A stretch of DNA of 64,000 nucleotides from JBALVT01 sp965262875 (GCA_965262875.1 OZ253569.1:4216001-4280000); one strand, 5' to 3'. Positions 17,761-26,208 are shown, counted from the first letter of the stretch. Notes: a model not told the origin generated them from the sequence alone. Program-made: numbers and translations.

Positions 17761-18873
17761 TTGACTGATTCCATTCTTTCTCCACTGCAGCGATACAAGC
17801 AGGATTTGCAGCGAGAGGACTTTTCTTACGATGCCGCTCAGGAACAAGCGGTCTTGTTGTTGCAGGATCTGTATGAACGGCTCCTGGCGAAGGAGCACCT
17901 GCGCAATACAGGTATGGGTGGACTGCGAAGATGGTTTAGACGTGAACGACCAGAGCCCGAGATCGGCTTGTATCTGTGGGGTGGGGTAGGGCGCGGAAAG
18001 ACCTATCTGGTTGACACCTTCTACGACTGCATTCCCTACCCCGAGAAACTACGTGTCCATTTTCACCGTTTTATGCAGCGAGTGCAGTCCGAATTGGTGG
18101 CTTTGGAGGGGCAGAAAAATCCGCTGGAGCTGGTGGCTGGTCATTTTGCATCGGAGGCGAGGGTCATCTGTTTTGATGAGTTTTTTGTCACCGACATCGC
18201 CGATGCCATGATTTTGGGCGGATTGATGGAGGCCTTGTTTGAACGTGGGGTCACTCTGGTTGCAACTTCAAACATCGCACCTGCCAACTTGTACGAAAAC
18301 GGCCTGCAGCGGCAGCGCTTTTTACCCGCAATTGCGCAGATAGAGAAGTATACGAAAGTGGTCAATGTCGATGCGGGGGTCGATTATCGCCTGCGCGCAC
18401 TCGAACAGGCCGAACTGTTTCACTACCCGCTGGATGATGAGGCTACTCGATCTTTACAAACAAGTTTCGAGAGGCTCGCGCCAGAACCCGGCAAGCGCTG
18501 GGAAAAGGTAGAGATCAACGGCCGATATTTGAGCACGGTATGCCTCGCGGATGATGTCGTGTGGTTCGACTTTGCGGAGTTGTGTGATGGGCCACGCTCG
18601 CAAAACGACTACATCGAGCTGGCCAGGGTCTATCACGCCGTTCTGATATCCAATGTGCCCCAGATGGGAGTGGATAGTGACGATCAGGCGCGTCGCTTTG
18701 TCAATTTGGTGGATGAATTCTATGATCGCAACGTTAAACTGGTGATAACCGCAGCGGTTCCTCTGCTTGAGCTTTACTCCGGTGGTAGACTGGAATTTGA
18801 GTTCCAAAGAACCGCCTCTCGCCTGCAAGAAATGCAATCTCACGAGTATCTGGCGAGGGAGCATAGACCCTAG
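17761..18873 (+). CDS. zapE: Cell-division ATPase ZapE (AFG1 family)
   Basis: 370-residue P-loop ATPase of the AFG1/LACE1 family. ZapE acts on the Z-ring at late constriction in E. coli. Walker A is GGVGRGKTY (residues 74-82) and Walker B is ICFDEFFVTD. The usual N-terminus (LSPLQRYKQDL) follows a TTG at 17761, which gives the family length and has GAAGG upstream, so TTG is taken as start; a GTG at 17668 would add 31 atypical residues. It is upstream of rplM-rpsI, the conserved order. Start choice is the only uncertain part. Confidence 0.9.
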   Translation: MTDSILSPLQRYKQDLQREDFSYDAAQEQAVLLLQDLYERLLAKEHLRNTGMGGLRRWFRRERPEPEIGLYLWGGVGRGKTYLVDTFYDCIPYPEKLRVHFHRFMQRVQSELVALEGQKNPLELVAGHFASEARVICFDEFFVTDIADAMILGGLMEALFERGVTLVATSNIAPANLYENGLQRQRFLPAIAQIEKYTKVVNVDAGVDYRLRALEQAELFHYPLDDEATRSLQTSFERLAPEPGKRWEKVEINGRYLSTVCLADDVVWFDFAELCDGPRSQNDYIELARVYHAVLISNVPQMGVDSDDQARRFVNLVDEFYDRNVKLVITAAVPLLELYSGGRLEFEFQRTASRLQEMQSHEYLAREHRP

Positions 18874-18962
18874 GATGCAGACCACTGGGGTTCGATAGCT
18901 GTAAATTCTCTGTTGTTGTCCTAAGTGCTGATTTCTCTTTACTATTTTCAGTGAAGATTAGC

Positions 18963-18991
18963 TTGAAATCGGCCTCGGCATTGATTAGTAT
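18963..18991 (+). promoter_or_regulatory. Probable sigma-70 promoter of rplM-rpsI
   Basis: TTGAAA (18963-18968) and TAGTAT (18986-18991) are spaced by exactly 17 bases, giving 5/6 and 4/6 consensus matches. Transcription would start about 33-36 bases before the rplM ATG. In E. coli the L13 protein represses its own operon by binding the mRNA leader; whether the short leader here folds the same way cannot be told by eye. Confidence 0.55.
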
Positions 18992-19032
18992 TCGCGTCCT
19001 TGAAATTGGACCCAGCCACGAGACGGATAGAG

Positions 19033-19461
19033 ATGAAAACTTATAGTGCCAAAGCAGAAGATGTAGCCCGCGACTGGTTCGTAGTGGACGCTGCTGATAA
19101 GACTTTAGGGCGTCTGGCGAGTGAAATAGCGCACCGCCTGCGCGGCAAGCACAAGGCGGAATATACTCCCCATGTTGATACCGGTGATTATATTGTTGTA
19201 ATCAATTGTGAGAAGGTCCGTGTGACCGGCGCCAAGACTACCGACAAAATGTATTACCACCACACGGGTTACATCGGTGGCATTAAGTCGATTTCTTTCG
19301 AAAAGTTGATCGACAAAGCCCCTGAGCGAGTGATCCAGAGCGCGGTTAAAGGCATGTTGCCTCGCAATCCTCTCGGACGCGCTATGTTCAAAAAATTAAA
19401 AGTATATGCGGGTGATACACACCCACATACGGCGCAACAGCCACAAGCTCTGAATATTTAA
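19033..19461 (+). CDS. rplM: 50S ribosomal protein L13
   Basis: 142 residues, the standard bacterial length. It begins MKTYSAKAEDVARDWFVVDA and holds the L13 signature region around VKGMLPRNPLGRAMF. ATG 19033 is chosen over an upstream in-frame ATG-like codon at 19000 because the family always begins MKT(Y/F). An early assembly protein of the 50S subunit; cotranscribed with rpsI 12 bases downstream. Confidence 0.98.
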   Translation: MKTYSAKAEDVARDWFVVDAADKTLGRLASEIAHRLRGKHKAEYTPHVDTGDYIVVINCEKVRVTGAKTTDKMYYHHTGYIGGIKSISFEKLIDKAPERVIQSAVKGMLPRNPLGRAMFKKLKVYAGDTHPHTAQQPQALNI

Positions 19462-19473
19462 CGGATAATTTAT

Positions 19474-19866
19474 ATGTCAGCTACTCAATACTATGGAACA
19501 GGGCGTCGTAAGACCTCCACCGCTCGCGTTTTCCTTCAGAACGGTGGTGGTAATGTCACGGTGAATCAGCGCCCTTTGGATGAGTACTTCGGTCGCCAGG
19601 TTGCCCGCATGATTGTGCGTCAGCCATTGGAACTGGTCGAGCTTGGCGACAAGTTTGATATTAATATCACCGTTGCCGGTGGTGGAAGCTTCGGCCAGGC
19701 CGGCGCTATTCGCCACGGCATTACTCGCGCCTTGCTGCAGTATGACGAATCACTGCGTGGCACCTTAAGGGCTGCCGGGTACGTAACCCGTGATGCGCGT
19801 GAAGTTGAGCGTAAGAAAGTCGGTTTGCGCAAAGCCCGCAAGAAGCCTCAGTTCTCCAAGCGATAA
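19474..19866 (+). CDS. rpsI: 30S ribosomal protein S9
   Basis: 130 residues. Typical N-terminus (YYGTGRRKTSTARVF), the central GGGSFGQAGAIRHGITRAL motif and the basic C-terminal tail ending KKPQFSKR, which reaches toward the P-site tRNA in the 30S subunit. Second gene of the L13/S9 operon and followed by a hairpin terminator. Confidence 0.98.
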   Translation: MSATQYYGTGRRKTSTARVFLQNGGGNVTVNQRPLDEYFGRQVARMIVRQPLELVELGDKFDINITVAGGGSFGQAGAIRHGITRALLQYDESLRGTLRAAGYVTRDAREVERKKVGLRKARKKPQFSKR

Positions 19867-19910
19867 GCTTCGGGCAGATCTCGTTTTACGGGATGTGTCA
19901 GTGCCACGAA

Positions 19911-19947
19911 AACGTCCGGGTTTGCACGCAGTCCGGGCGTTTTTTTA
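19911..19947 (+). terminator. Rho-independent terminator after rpsI
   Basis: A stem built around CGTCCGG and CCGGGCG with some G-U pairs, loop TTTGCACGC, is followed by seven T. It lies 45 bases after the rpsI stop and separates the ribosomal operon from petA. The remaining bases to petA (19948-20118) hold no gene. Confidence 0.75.
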
Positions 19948-20118
19948 TGCCCGCTACACTGGTTGAACGGCTGCACTGAACCTCTGGAAAGTCAGTAATC
20001 TCAAGGGTTTTCCTTGTAACAACTGGGTAAAATCATTACCATTTGCACCGTTTTGTGACGACTGGCCTACAGAAGCCAACATCAGCAGACCGTATACTTG
20101 TAATTAGGGGAGAAAAGC

Positions 20119-20718
20119 ATGAGTAGCGATGGCGTAAACACCGGTAGGAGACGATTTCTGACGGCTGCCACCAGCGCTGTTGGCGTCGTAGGCGCGGTCG
20201 GTATAGCCGTCCCGTTTGTCGGTTCGTGGAACCCCTCCGCCAAAGCGAAAGCCGCAGGTGCCCCGGTAAAGCAAGATATAGGTAAACTGCTGCCCGGGCA
20301 GATGATGATTGTCGAGTGGCGCGGACAGCCGGTGTATGTGCTGAACCGCACCCCCTCCCAGCTAGAAGCTCTCGCCAGTCTTGACCCGCAGCTCAAAGAT
20401 CCCGAATCCAGTATCTCCAAACAACCAGATTACATAGAGGGGATTGAGAGATCTATACGTCCCGAGTTGCTGGTTGTTGTTGGCCTGTGTACTCATCTGG
20501 GCTGTGCCCCGAAATTTCGGCCCGAAGTTGGACCAACCGAATTTCAAGCCGATGGTGGCTGGGTGGGCGGTTTCTTCTGCCCCTGTCACGGTTCTAAGTT
20601 TGATCTTTCCGGACGCGTCTATGCAGGTGTCCCTGCATCAGCCAATTTGATCGTACCGCCCTATTCGTTCGAGGGTGAGAATATTCTGGTAATTGGCGTG
20701 GACTCGGAGGCGGCCTGA
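20119..20718 (+). CDS. petA: Ubiquinol-cytochrome c reductase Rieske iron-sulfur subunit
   Basis: 199 residues. The N-terminus carries a twin-arginine motif (RRRFLT) and a membrane anchor (about 16-35), so it is exported folded by Tat and stays anchored. The [2Fe-2S] cluster ligands are in box 1 CTHLGC (C124, H126) and box 2 CPCHGS (C154, H157), with the disulfide cysteines C129 and C156. It moves electrons from ubiquinol to cytochrome c1. Its stop overlaps the start of the fused cytochrome gene by one base (TGATG). Confidence 0.97.
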   Translation: MSSDGVNTGRRRFLTAATSAVGVVGAVGIAVPFVGSWNPSAKAKAAGAPVKQDIGKLLPGQMMIVEWRGQPVYVLNRTPSQLEALASLDPQLKDPESSISKQPDYIEGIERSIRPELLVVVGLCTHLGCAPKFRPEVGPTEFQADGGWVGGFFCPCHGSKFDLSGRVYAGVPASANLIVPPYSFEGENILVIGVDSEAA

Positions 20719-22757
20719 TGATCAATATGCTTGTAGGATTACGCGACTGGGTGGATGCCCGACTACCAATCATGCGCGCGTGGGACACCCACATGGGCAA
20801 GTACTATGCCCCCAAGAATTTTAATTTCTGGTATTTCTTTGGAGTCCTGTCACTGCTGGTGTTGGTCAACCAACTGTTGACCGGCATTTGGCTAACAATG
20901 AGTTTTAATCCCAGCGCTGAGGGAGCATTTGCTTCGGTTGAATACATCATGCGCGATGTGGACTACGGTTGGATTATTCGCTACCTCCACTCTACCGGGG
21001 CGTCTGCATTCTTCGTTGTTATCTACCTGCATATGTTCAGAGCTCTGTTGTACGGGTCTTATCAGAAGCCACGTGAGCTGATCTGGGTTTTCGGCATGCT
21101 GATATTTGTGGTGCTTATGGCCGAGGCCTTTGTAGGCTACGTACTGCCCTGGGGGCAGATGTCCTACTGGGGTGCCCAGGTGATCATCTCCCTGTTTGGT
21201 GCGATACCGGTTGTAGGAGAGGATCTTGTAACCTGGATTCGTGGCGACTATCTGATATCAGGTATTACACTAAACAGATTTTTCGCGCTGCACGTTGTTG
21301 CACTGCCTATTATCCTGTTGGCGTTAGTGCTGTTGCATTTGTTGGCGCTTCACGAAGTCGGCTCCAATAACCCCGACGGCGTGGACATCAAAAAGTATAA
21401 GGACGATCAGGGCGTACCTTTAGATGGAGTCGCCTTTCATCCTTATTACACGGTGCACGATTTACAGGCGGTCGGTGTCTTTTTGTTCGTGTTCTGTTTT
21501 GTTGTTTTCTTCATGCCAGAGATGGGCGGGTACTTTCTTGAGTTTGCGAACTTTGAAGAGGCCAATGCGCTCAAGACGCCTGAGCATATTGCTCCGGTGT
21601 GGTACTTCACTCCGTTCTACTCGGTATTGCGAGCGGTCCCTGACAAGTTCTGGGGCTTTATCGCCTTCGCCGCCTCTGTCGCCATTCCATTCATGTTGCC
21701 TTGGTTGGATAGGAGCCCGGTAAAGTCTTGGCGATATCGTGGAAATATGACCAAAGTAACGTTGCTGGTGTTTGTCGCTTCGTTTCTTATCCTCGGTGTA
21801 TTGGGGGTTAAGTCGCCCACGCCTGAGCGAACGTTGCTGGCTCAAATCTGCTCTATTTTGTACTTCGGCTTCTTTTTACTGATGCCCTTTTGGACATCGA
21901 TGGAACAAACCAAACCGGTACCTGATCGAGTAACCACAGATGGCGGTATTGGCGTGTGGGGTAGTTTGCTTGGTCTGGCTATAATAGCGGTACTGACGAT
22001 ACTTCCACTGAAGGCGGTCGGCTCTGAGGGTGGTCACAACTGCGGGAGTATCGAATGTGATGAGTTTATCGCTACGCCCGAAGACAAGGCCTCATTGCAG
22101 GAAGGAGCAAAGCTTTATATGAACTACTGCCTGGGTTGTCACTCTCTGCAGTATTCTCGATACAACCGTGTAGCCAGTGACCTGAGCATCCCCGTGGAAT
22201 TATTTCAAGCCAACCTGATGTTCGATCCCTCTCAAAAAGTGGGTTCTCTCATGTTTAGTTCGATGGATGAGCGCACTGCCAAGACATGGTTTGGCGCCCC
22301 CCCTCCGGATTTAACTTTGGTTTCCAGAGCGAGACAACCAGAGTGGCTCTATACCTATCTCCGCACTTTTTACAAAGATGACAGCCGTCCCTACGGTGTG
22401 AATAACAAAGTTTTCAAAGACGTTGGTATGCCACATGTTTTGCTTGAACTTCAGGGGATGCAGGAGTGCGCGATGGGTTCGGTAACAGCCCACAACGGCG
22501 GTGTTAAGCGCGACCCCTTGACCGGAGAAGATATTCTGGAGGCTCCCTGTGGACAGTTCACTATCGAGCAGGCAGGCACAATGTCGGCAGAGCAGTTTGA
22601 TACGGCTATGTATAACCTCGTCAACTTTTTGGCCTACACCGCAGATCCTGTCGCGCTAGAACGCAAGCGTATTGGAACGTTTGTGTTGCTGTTTGTCACT
22701 TTGTTCTTTGTCCTGGCCTGGTTACTCAATCGTGAGTACTGGAAGGACGTTCACTAA
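20718..22757 (+). CDS. petBC: Cytochrome b - cytochrome c1 fusion of the bc1 complex
   Basis: One uninterrupted 679-residue frame encodes both catalytic haem subunits. Residues 1 to about 405 are cytochrome b: haem ligands H91/H105 and H192/H207 (second pair 15 apart), and the Qo-site motif is PVWY (293-296) rather than PEWY. Residues about 412-434 form a hydrophobic signal-like segment ending LKAVGSE, followed by cytochrome c1: haem c motif CLGCH at 471-475, a probable Met ligand M571 (GMPHVL), and a C-terminal anchor (about 653-672). Most gammaproteobacteria have separate petB and petC. Bradyrhizobium fbcH is the known fused precedent, where signal peptidase cleaves the precursor; the same is inferred here. 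Confidence 0.95.
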   Translation: MINMLVGLRDWVDARLPIMRAWDTHMGKYYAPKNFNFWYFFGVLSLLVLVNQLLTGIWLTMSFNPSAEGAFASVEYIMRDVDYGWIIRYLHSTGASAFFVVIYLHMFRALLYGSYQKPRELIWVFGMLIFVVLMAEAFVGYVLPWGQMSYWGAQVIISLFGAIPVVGEDLVTWIRGDYLISGITLNRFFALHVVALPIILLALVLLHLLALHEVGSNNPDGVDIKKYKDDQGVPLDGVAFHPYYTVHDLQAVGVFLFVFCFVVFFMPEMGGYFLEFANFEEANALKTPEHIAPVWYFTPFYSVLRAVPDKFWGFIAFAASVAIPFMLPWLDRSPVKSWRYRGNMTKVTLLVFVASFLILGVLGVKSPTPERTLLAQICSILYFGFFLLMPFWTSMEQTKPVPDRVTTDGGIGVWGSLLGLAIIAVLTILPLKAVGSEGGHNCGSIECDEFIATPEDKASLQEGAKLYMNYCLGCHSLQYSRYNRVASDLSIPVELFQANLMFDPSQKVGSLMFSSMDERTAKTWFGAPPPDLTLVSRARQPEWLYTYLRTFYKDDSRPYGVNNKVFKDVGMPHVLLELQGMQECAMGSVTAHNGGVKRDPLTGEDILEAPCGQFTIEQAGTMSAEQFDTAMYNLVNFLAYTADPVALERKRIGTFVLLFVTLFFVLAWLLNREYWKDVH

Positions 22758-22782
22758 AACTAGCAGTAACAACCCCCGTCAC

Positions 22783-22802
22783 CGGGACGGACGTTTGTCC
22801 CG
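22783..22802 (+). other. Short perfect hairpin between petBC and sspA
   Basis: CGGGAC-GGACGTTT-GTCCCG is a perfect 6-bp stem in the 79-base gap after the cytochrome gene. No T-run follows, so a classical terminator is unlikely. It might stabilise the pet mRNA 3' end or be chance. Confidence 0.3.
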
Positions 22803-22836
22803 ATGCCAATTGTATATTCAACACTGAGGAACCCCC

Positions 22837-23469
22837 ATGGGTGTAGTGGCAAAGCGATCTTCGATGACCTTTTACAGCGATAACATTAGTCATTACAGTC
22901 ACCGTGTGCGTATCGTACTCGCGGAGAAGGGCGTGACGGTAGAGATGATCGAGTGCGATGGGCAGCATCCTCCGGCTGAGCTGGCCGACTTGAATCCTTA
23001 TAACTCTCTTCCCACATTGGTTGATCGCGATCTGATTCTTTACGAATCAAAAGTGATGATGGAATACCTGGATGAACGCTTCCCGCATCCACCTCTGCTC
23101 CCGGTTTACCCGGTGGCACGCGCAGAGAGCCGTTTGTATATCCATCGAATTGAAAAAGATTGGTGCAGCCTTCTCGATTCCATCCAGCATTCAAGAAGTG
23201 AAAACGTTGTTGCGAAAAGCATTAAAGAGCTGCGCGAGAGCATTACTGCCATCGCACCCATTTTTAGTGATAAACCCTTTTTCATGAGCGAAGAGTTCAC
23301 TCTGGTTGATTGCTGTCTGGCGCCAGTATTGTGGCGATTGCCTTCACTGGGTGTTGATATTCGTTCTAGTAAACAGACCAAACCCCTGTTGGCTTATATG
23401 GATACGCTGTTTGAGCGGGAATCCTTCCAAGCGAGCTTGTCAGAGCAAGAGAGGGAAATGCGCCTTTAG
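22837..23469 (+). CDS. sspA: Stringent starvation protein A
   Basis: 210-residue glutathione-S-transferase-fold protein that binds RNA polymerase and modulates transcription under starvation. N-terminal thioredoxin-like part with SHYSHRVRIVLAEKG and the LPTLVDRDLILYESKVMMEYLDE segment; helical C-terminal domain with the FTLVDCCLAPVLWRLPSLGV pattern. The longer start at 22837 is preferred because family members have about ten residues (KRS-M) ahead of the fold. Located after the pet genes and 30 bases before sspB, as in pseudomonads. Confidence 0.95.
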   Translation: MGVVAKRSSMTFYSDNISHYSHRVRIVLAEKGVTVEMIECDGQHPPAELADLNPYNSLPTLVDRDLILYESKVMMEYLDERFPHPPLLPVYPVARAESRLYIHRIEKDWCSLLDSIQHSRSENVVAKSIKELRESITAIAPIFSDKPFFMSEEFTLVDCCLAPVLWRLPSLGVDIRSSKQTKPLLAYMDTLFERESFQASLSEQEREMRL

Positions 23470-23499
23470 TCGGCGTATTTTGACCTTCGGAGTGGTTTG

Positions 23500-23895
23500 A
23501 TGACCCCTAGTCGTCCATACATTATGCGCGCGCTCTATGAGTGGATAGCGGATAATGAATGCACACCTTACATGTTGGTTGACGCCAAGGTAAAAGACGT
23601 CATGGTGCCCCGGCAATTTGTTAAGGACGGTCAGATTGTCCTCAATATTTCCCCCGGCGCAGTGGTGGATCTGAATATCGCCAACGAAGCTGTAAGTTTT
23701 AATGGCCGGTTCGGCGGAGTGGCGAGTGACATCTACGTGCCTGTGTCTGCTGTGATCGGAATCTATGCTCGCGAAAATGGCCAGGGAATGGTATTTGATG
23801 CCGATGATGATGCTGACAGCGATACACCGCCAGATGACGGCCCTCCCTCGCCAAACCGGCCGGAAGGTCGTCCTTCTCTAAAAGTTGTTAAGTAG
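23500..23895 (+). CDS. sspB: ClpXP adaptor protein SspB
   Basis: 131 residues. SspB delivers ssrA-tagged proteins to the ClpXP protease. The substrate-binding domain is present (RPYIMRALYEWIADN, TPYMLVDA, LNISPGAV, FNGRFGG), followed by an acidic flexible linker (DADDDADSDTPPDD) and a short C-terminal ClpX-docking tail (RPSLKVVK). ATG 23500 has GGAG upstream. A 9-base AAGTAGAAT repeat begins within the last codons and runs on after them, and the first IS island lies 18 bases beyond the stop. Confidence 0.96.
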   Translation: MTPSRPYIMRALYEWIADNECTPYMLVDAKVKDVMVPRQFVKDGQIVLNISPGAVVDLNIANEAVSFNGRFGGVASDIYVPVSAVIGIYARENGQGMVFDADDDADSDTPPDDGPPSPNRPEGRPSLKVVK

Positions 23896-23930
23896 AATAA
23901 GTAGAATAAGTAGTCGACCCTGAAAAAGCC

Positions 23931-24109
23931 TAATTGGCCATCACGGCATCGCCGTAATGCCGTGGCTTGATAATAAACTGCGTTAAACGACTCCATAAGG
24001 AAGCCGTTTTCGGGGCCAATAAAAACAATCTCATCCACTTCCTGAAGTTAAACGCAGCAGCAGCCATCAGTACGTTAATCTGGTCGCCTTCAAATCCTTT
24101 GAGATAACT
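23931..24109 (-). pseudogene. IS5-like transposase, C-terminal fragment (copy 1)
   Basis: Last 59 codons plus stop of the IS5-like transposase, matching the end of the intact 467-residue protein (SYLKGFEGDQINVLMAAAAF region onward). The matching N-terminal 25 codons lie on the other side of the ISL3 element at 25465-25540. The catalytic centre is gone, so this copy cannot make transposase. Confidence 0.9.
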
Positions 24110-25464
24110 GGCTCTTCTCCGCTTTGTTGAGTGATTCTAGGTTTTCAAATAGAACATAGATTGATTATCTGGGAGGGATGATTGTCTAATTTTGAGTTTG
24201 AAGTACTCGGTATCCCTGATGCCCCTGGCGCGCTTACGGATCATTCCTATACTGACATTACCAGCCTCTATCCTGGCGCTTGTTAGCTTGTGTTTTGCAT
24301 AATTGCAGATGCCGACACAATGTTTTCTGAGCGATTTTGCGAACTTTTTCAGATAGAGCATGTGTGACTGATCTGCTATCAAGCACCAACTTTCCAGTTG
24401 CTCTGCCATCCCCTCAAATGAAGTGGCACTCCACAGATACTGAAGCTGTTCTTTTAAAACGTAGAGCGCATTCAGGTTGCTATTGCTATCCAACAACGTT
24501 TGCAGCTTGTTACTTTGTTTCTCACTCAACTTATCCGCATTTTTGAGCAACAGATAATGCGTCCCCTTCATCAGTTTTTTACCATTCGGATCGGCCTTCC
24601 TGAACTCAAGCCGGCGCTGATTATGGATAGCTTTGCTGTAATTTTTCATGACGTGAAAACGGTCAAACACAATGTCTGCCAACGGCAAGCACTCCCTGAC
24701 AGCCTTTTGATAAGCAGGGCCCATATCCATAGCTACGGCCTTGATTTTACTGGATGTATCCGGGGAGAGATGTTTTAGAAATCTTGCAAACACCTCGGCA
24801 GTTCGACCAGCTTCCACCCAGACCAGATGACCTCCGACCATATCGTAGACCACCGTCATATAGTCATGGCCTTTCGCCCTGGCAACTTCATCGACACCAA
24901 TATATTCCAAGCCAGTCAACTGTGCAGGATCAAGCGCAGGGAGCGTTTCCATCAGGTATGCCTTGTCGATATTCTTTACTGTCTCCCATCGTATCCCCAA
25001 ATGCCTGGAGACGGCCTGAATAGACATATGGCGGCATAATCCACTGATCAGTCGGCAAAACCGGTGGGTGAAACGGCACCCTTTATCGACAAAATCACAC
25101 GCCTCAATGCGGCGCTCGCCCTTGCTAATAAACACTTGGGCCAGTTCAATGTCGAGCACACATGGATACCCAAAAAGGGGGATATCCTTAACCTGCCGGC
25201 GAATATGCTGGTTGATAGTTCCCTTCTTGCCTGTGGTGGGGTCTATAGTGCTCCTGCGGGCGTCCCGGCTACAGTGAATAACAATCTTGTCACCCTCTTC
25301 GTCCAGTTTAATTTCATTTACACGTTGCCCCGTGAGGTTTAAAATACTCCGTGAGATGTTGATGGTCATATACCTGCCCTATGTAAAGTTGTCATAAACC
25401 AAACATATCAACAGGTTACTTGATGGTCAGCATCTTTTTTCACTCAACAAAGCGGAGAAGAGCC
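24110..25464 (-). mobile_element. ISL3-type element A
   Basis: 1355 bp bounded by near-perfect terminal inverted repeats of about 25 bp that begin GGCTCTTCTCCGCTTTGTTG at both ends. It contains one transposase gene reading leftward. No 8-bp target duplication is present: the left flank is AGATAACT, the right flank AAGAATCT, and they are 1148 bp apart in the intact host IS. This indicates a deletion or recombination after insertion rather than simple insertion. Confidence 0.92.
24137..25369 (-). CDS. ISL3-family transposase (element A)
   Basis: 410 residues, full length, no internal stop. The DDE acids fit the ISL3 pattern: GVDEVARAKGHDYMTVVYD (first Asp), AVAMDMGPAYQKAV (second Asp), and the Glu in SARIEAGNVSIGMIRKRARG. 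A helix-turn-helix-like IQAVSRHLGIRWETVKNIDK precedes the catalytic core, and cysteine pairs near the N-terminus suggest a zinc-binding part. This copy looks intact and both of its inverted repeats are present, so it may be active. A diverged, inactivated relative lies at 59409-60662. Confidence 0.93.
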   Translation of the reverse strand: MTINISRSILNLTGQRVNEIKLDEEGDKIVIHCSRDARRSTIDPTTGKKGTINQHIRRQVKDIPLFGYPCVLDIELAQVFISKGERRIEACDFVDKGCRFTHRFCRLISGLCRHMSIQAVSRHLGIRWETVKNIDKAYLMETLPALDPAQLTGLEYIGVDEVARAKGHDYMTVVYDMVGGHLVWVEAGRTAEVFARFLKHLSPDTSSKIKAVAMDMGPAYQKAVRECLPLADIVFDRFHVMKNYSKAIHNQRRLEFRKADPNGKKLMKGTHYLLLKNADKLSEKQSNKLQTLLDSNSNLNALYVLKEQLQYLWSATSFEGMAEQLESWCLIADQSHMLYLKKFAKSLRKHCVGICNYAKHKLTSARIEAGNVSIGMIRKRARGIRDTEYFKLKIRQSSLPDNQSMFYLKT

Positions 25465-25632
25465 AAGAATCTTTCATCGAGAGCCACCTTTGTTTCGACC
25501 GGATTAAGTGCCAAATAGGCTTGAAACTGGTCGAAATCATCTCACAAATACCCAGTATTATCTAATACAATCAACATGTTAAGCGTTTTTCAGGGTCGAC
25601 TAAGTAGAAATAGGAATAGAAAGGCGGTACTT

Positions 25633-26205
25633 CTAGTCTATTATTTCAAAGATGCGAACCACTCTCTGAACACCTGATATACCCGCTGCGGTATCGGCAA
25701 CTCGATCCGCTTCAGCCTGAGTCGCAAGCCCCATCAGGAAGACCACTCCATTCTCGGTTACGACTTTTACGCGCCCGCCGGCAATGCCCGAGTTACCTAA
25801 TAAGTAACTTTTCACTTTAGTGGTAATCCAGGTGTCGCTGGTGCGTGTTATTCCTGAACTAGGTGAGGCTACTTCCAGTTCATTGTAGATTCTCCGAACG
25901 TTGCGGACCTTTCTGACAACCTCAGTAGCCTGGGTCTTGAGCGCCTCGCTATGCACCTGGCCAGACAATAGAACGTAGCCGTTATAACTGACGATGACCA
26001 GGTGTGCTTGGTCAAAATCCTTGTTTGCAGCGTGAATGTTCACTACGCTTTTTGTCTCTATGCTTTCGTCTTCAAGCAGCTGACCCATCGTTCGTTGTCC
26101 GGGATCATCTTTTAGCGGATTGGACTGCAAAGTGGCCAGGAGACTACCGCAGCCGCTCAGGAGGAGGCTGTTACATAAGATGGCGATTGCTAGGGCGTTT
26201 TTCAT
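25633..26205 (-). CDS. dolP: Dual-BON-domain outer-membrane lipoprotein DolP
   Basis: 190 residues. The signal peptide ends in a lipobox (LLLSGC, cysteine at 19), so the mature protein is lipidated; residues after Cys (GSLL) do not show an Asp retention signal, so outer-membrane sorting is expected. Two BON domains follow (about 48-110 and 122-185). In E. coli DolP (YraP) localises to division sites and supports outer-membrane integrity. It is 3 bases downstream of diaA and the last gene of the lpoA-yraN-diaA-dolP run. Confidence 0.92.
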   Translation of the reverse strand: MKNALAIAILCNSLLLSGCGSLLATLQSNPLKDDPGQRTMGQLLEDESIETKSVVNIHAANKDFDQAHLVIVSYNGYVLLSGQVHSEALKTQATEVVRKVRNVRRIYNELEVASPSSGITRTSDTWITTKVKSYLLGNSGIAGGRVKVVTENGVVFLMGLATQAEADRVADTAAGISGVQRVVRIFEIID

Positions 26206-26208
26206 GGT

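Larger units (their letters stand above)
23914..25600. mobile_element. Hybrid element: IS5-like ends carrying an ISL3 insertion (IS5-like copy 1)
   Basis: Both ends match the intact IS5-like copies: GTCGACCCTGAAAAAGCC at left and the inverted TTTTTCAGGGTCGAC at right. The element is flanked by a perfect 6-bp duplication TAAGTA (23908-23913 and 25601-25606). The interior is replaced: only 196 bp of the left end (23914-24109) and 136 bp of the right end (25465-25600) remain, and an ISL3-type element fills the middle. By comparison with copy 2, 1148 bp (equivalent to 30810-31957) are lost. It lies between the convergent genes sspB and dolP. Confidence 0.93.

Noticed and set aside
23884..23913. 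Tandem AAGTAGAAT repeats after sspB as a CRISPR or regulatory array
   Set aside because: Only about three 9-base units, no spacers; it merely supplied the TAAGTA target for the IS.
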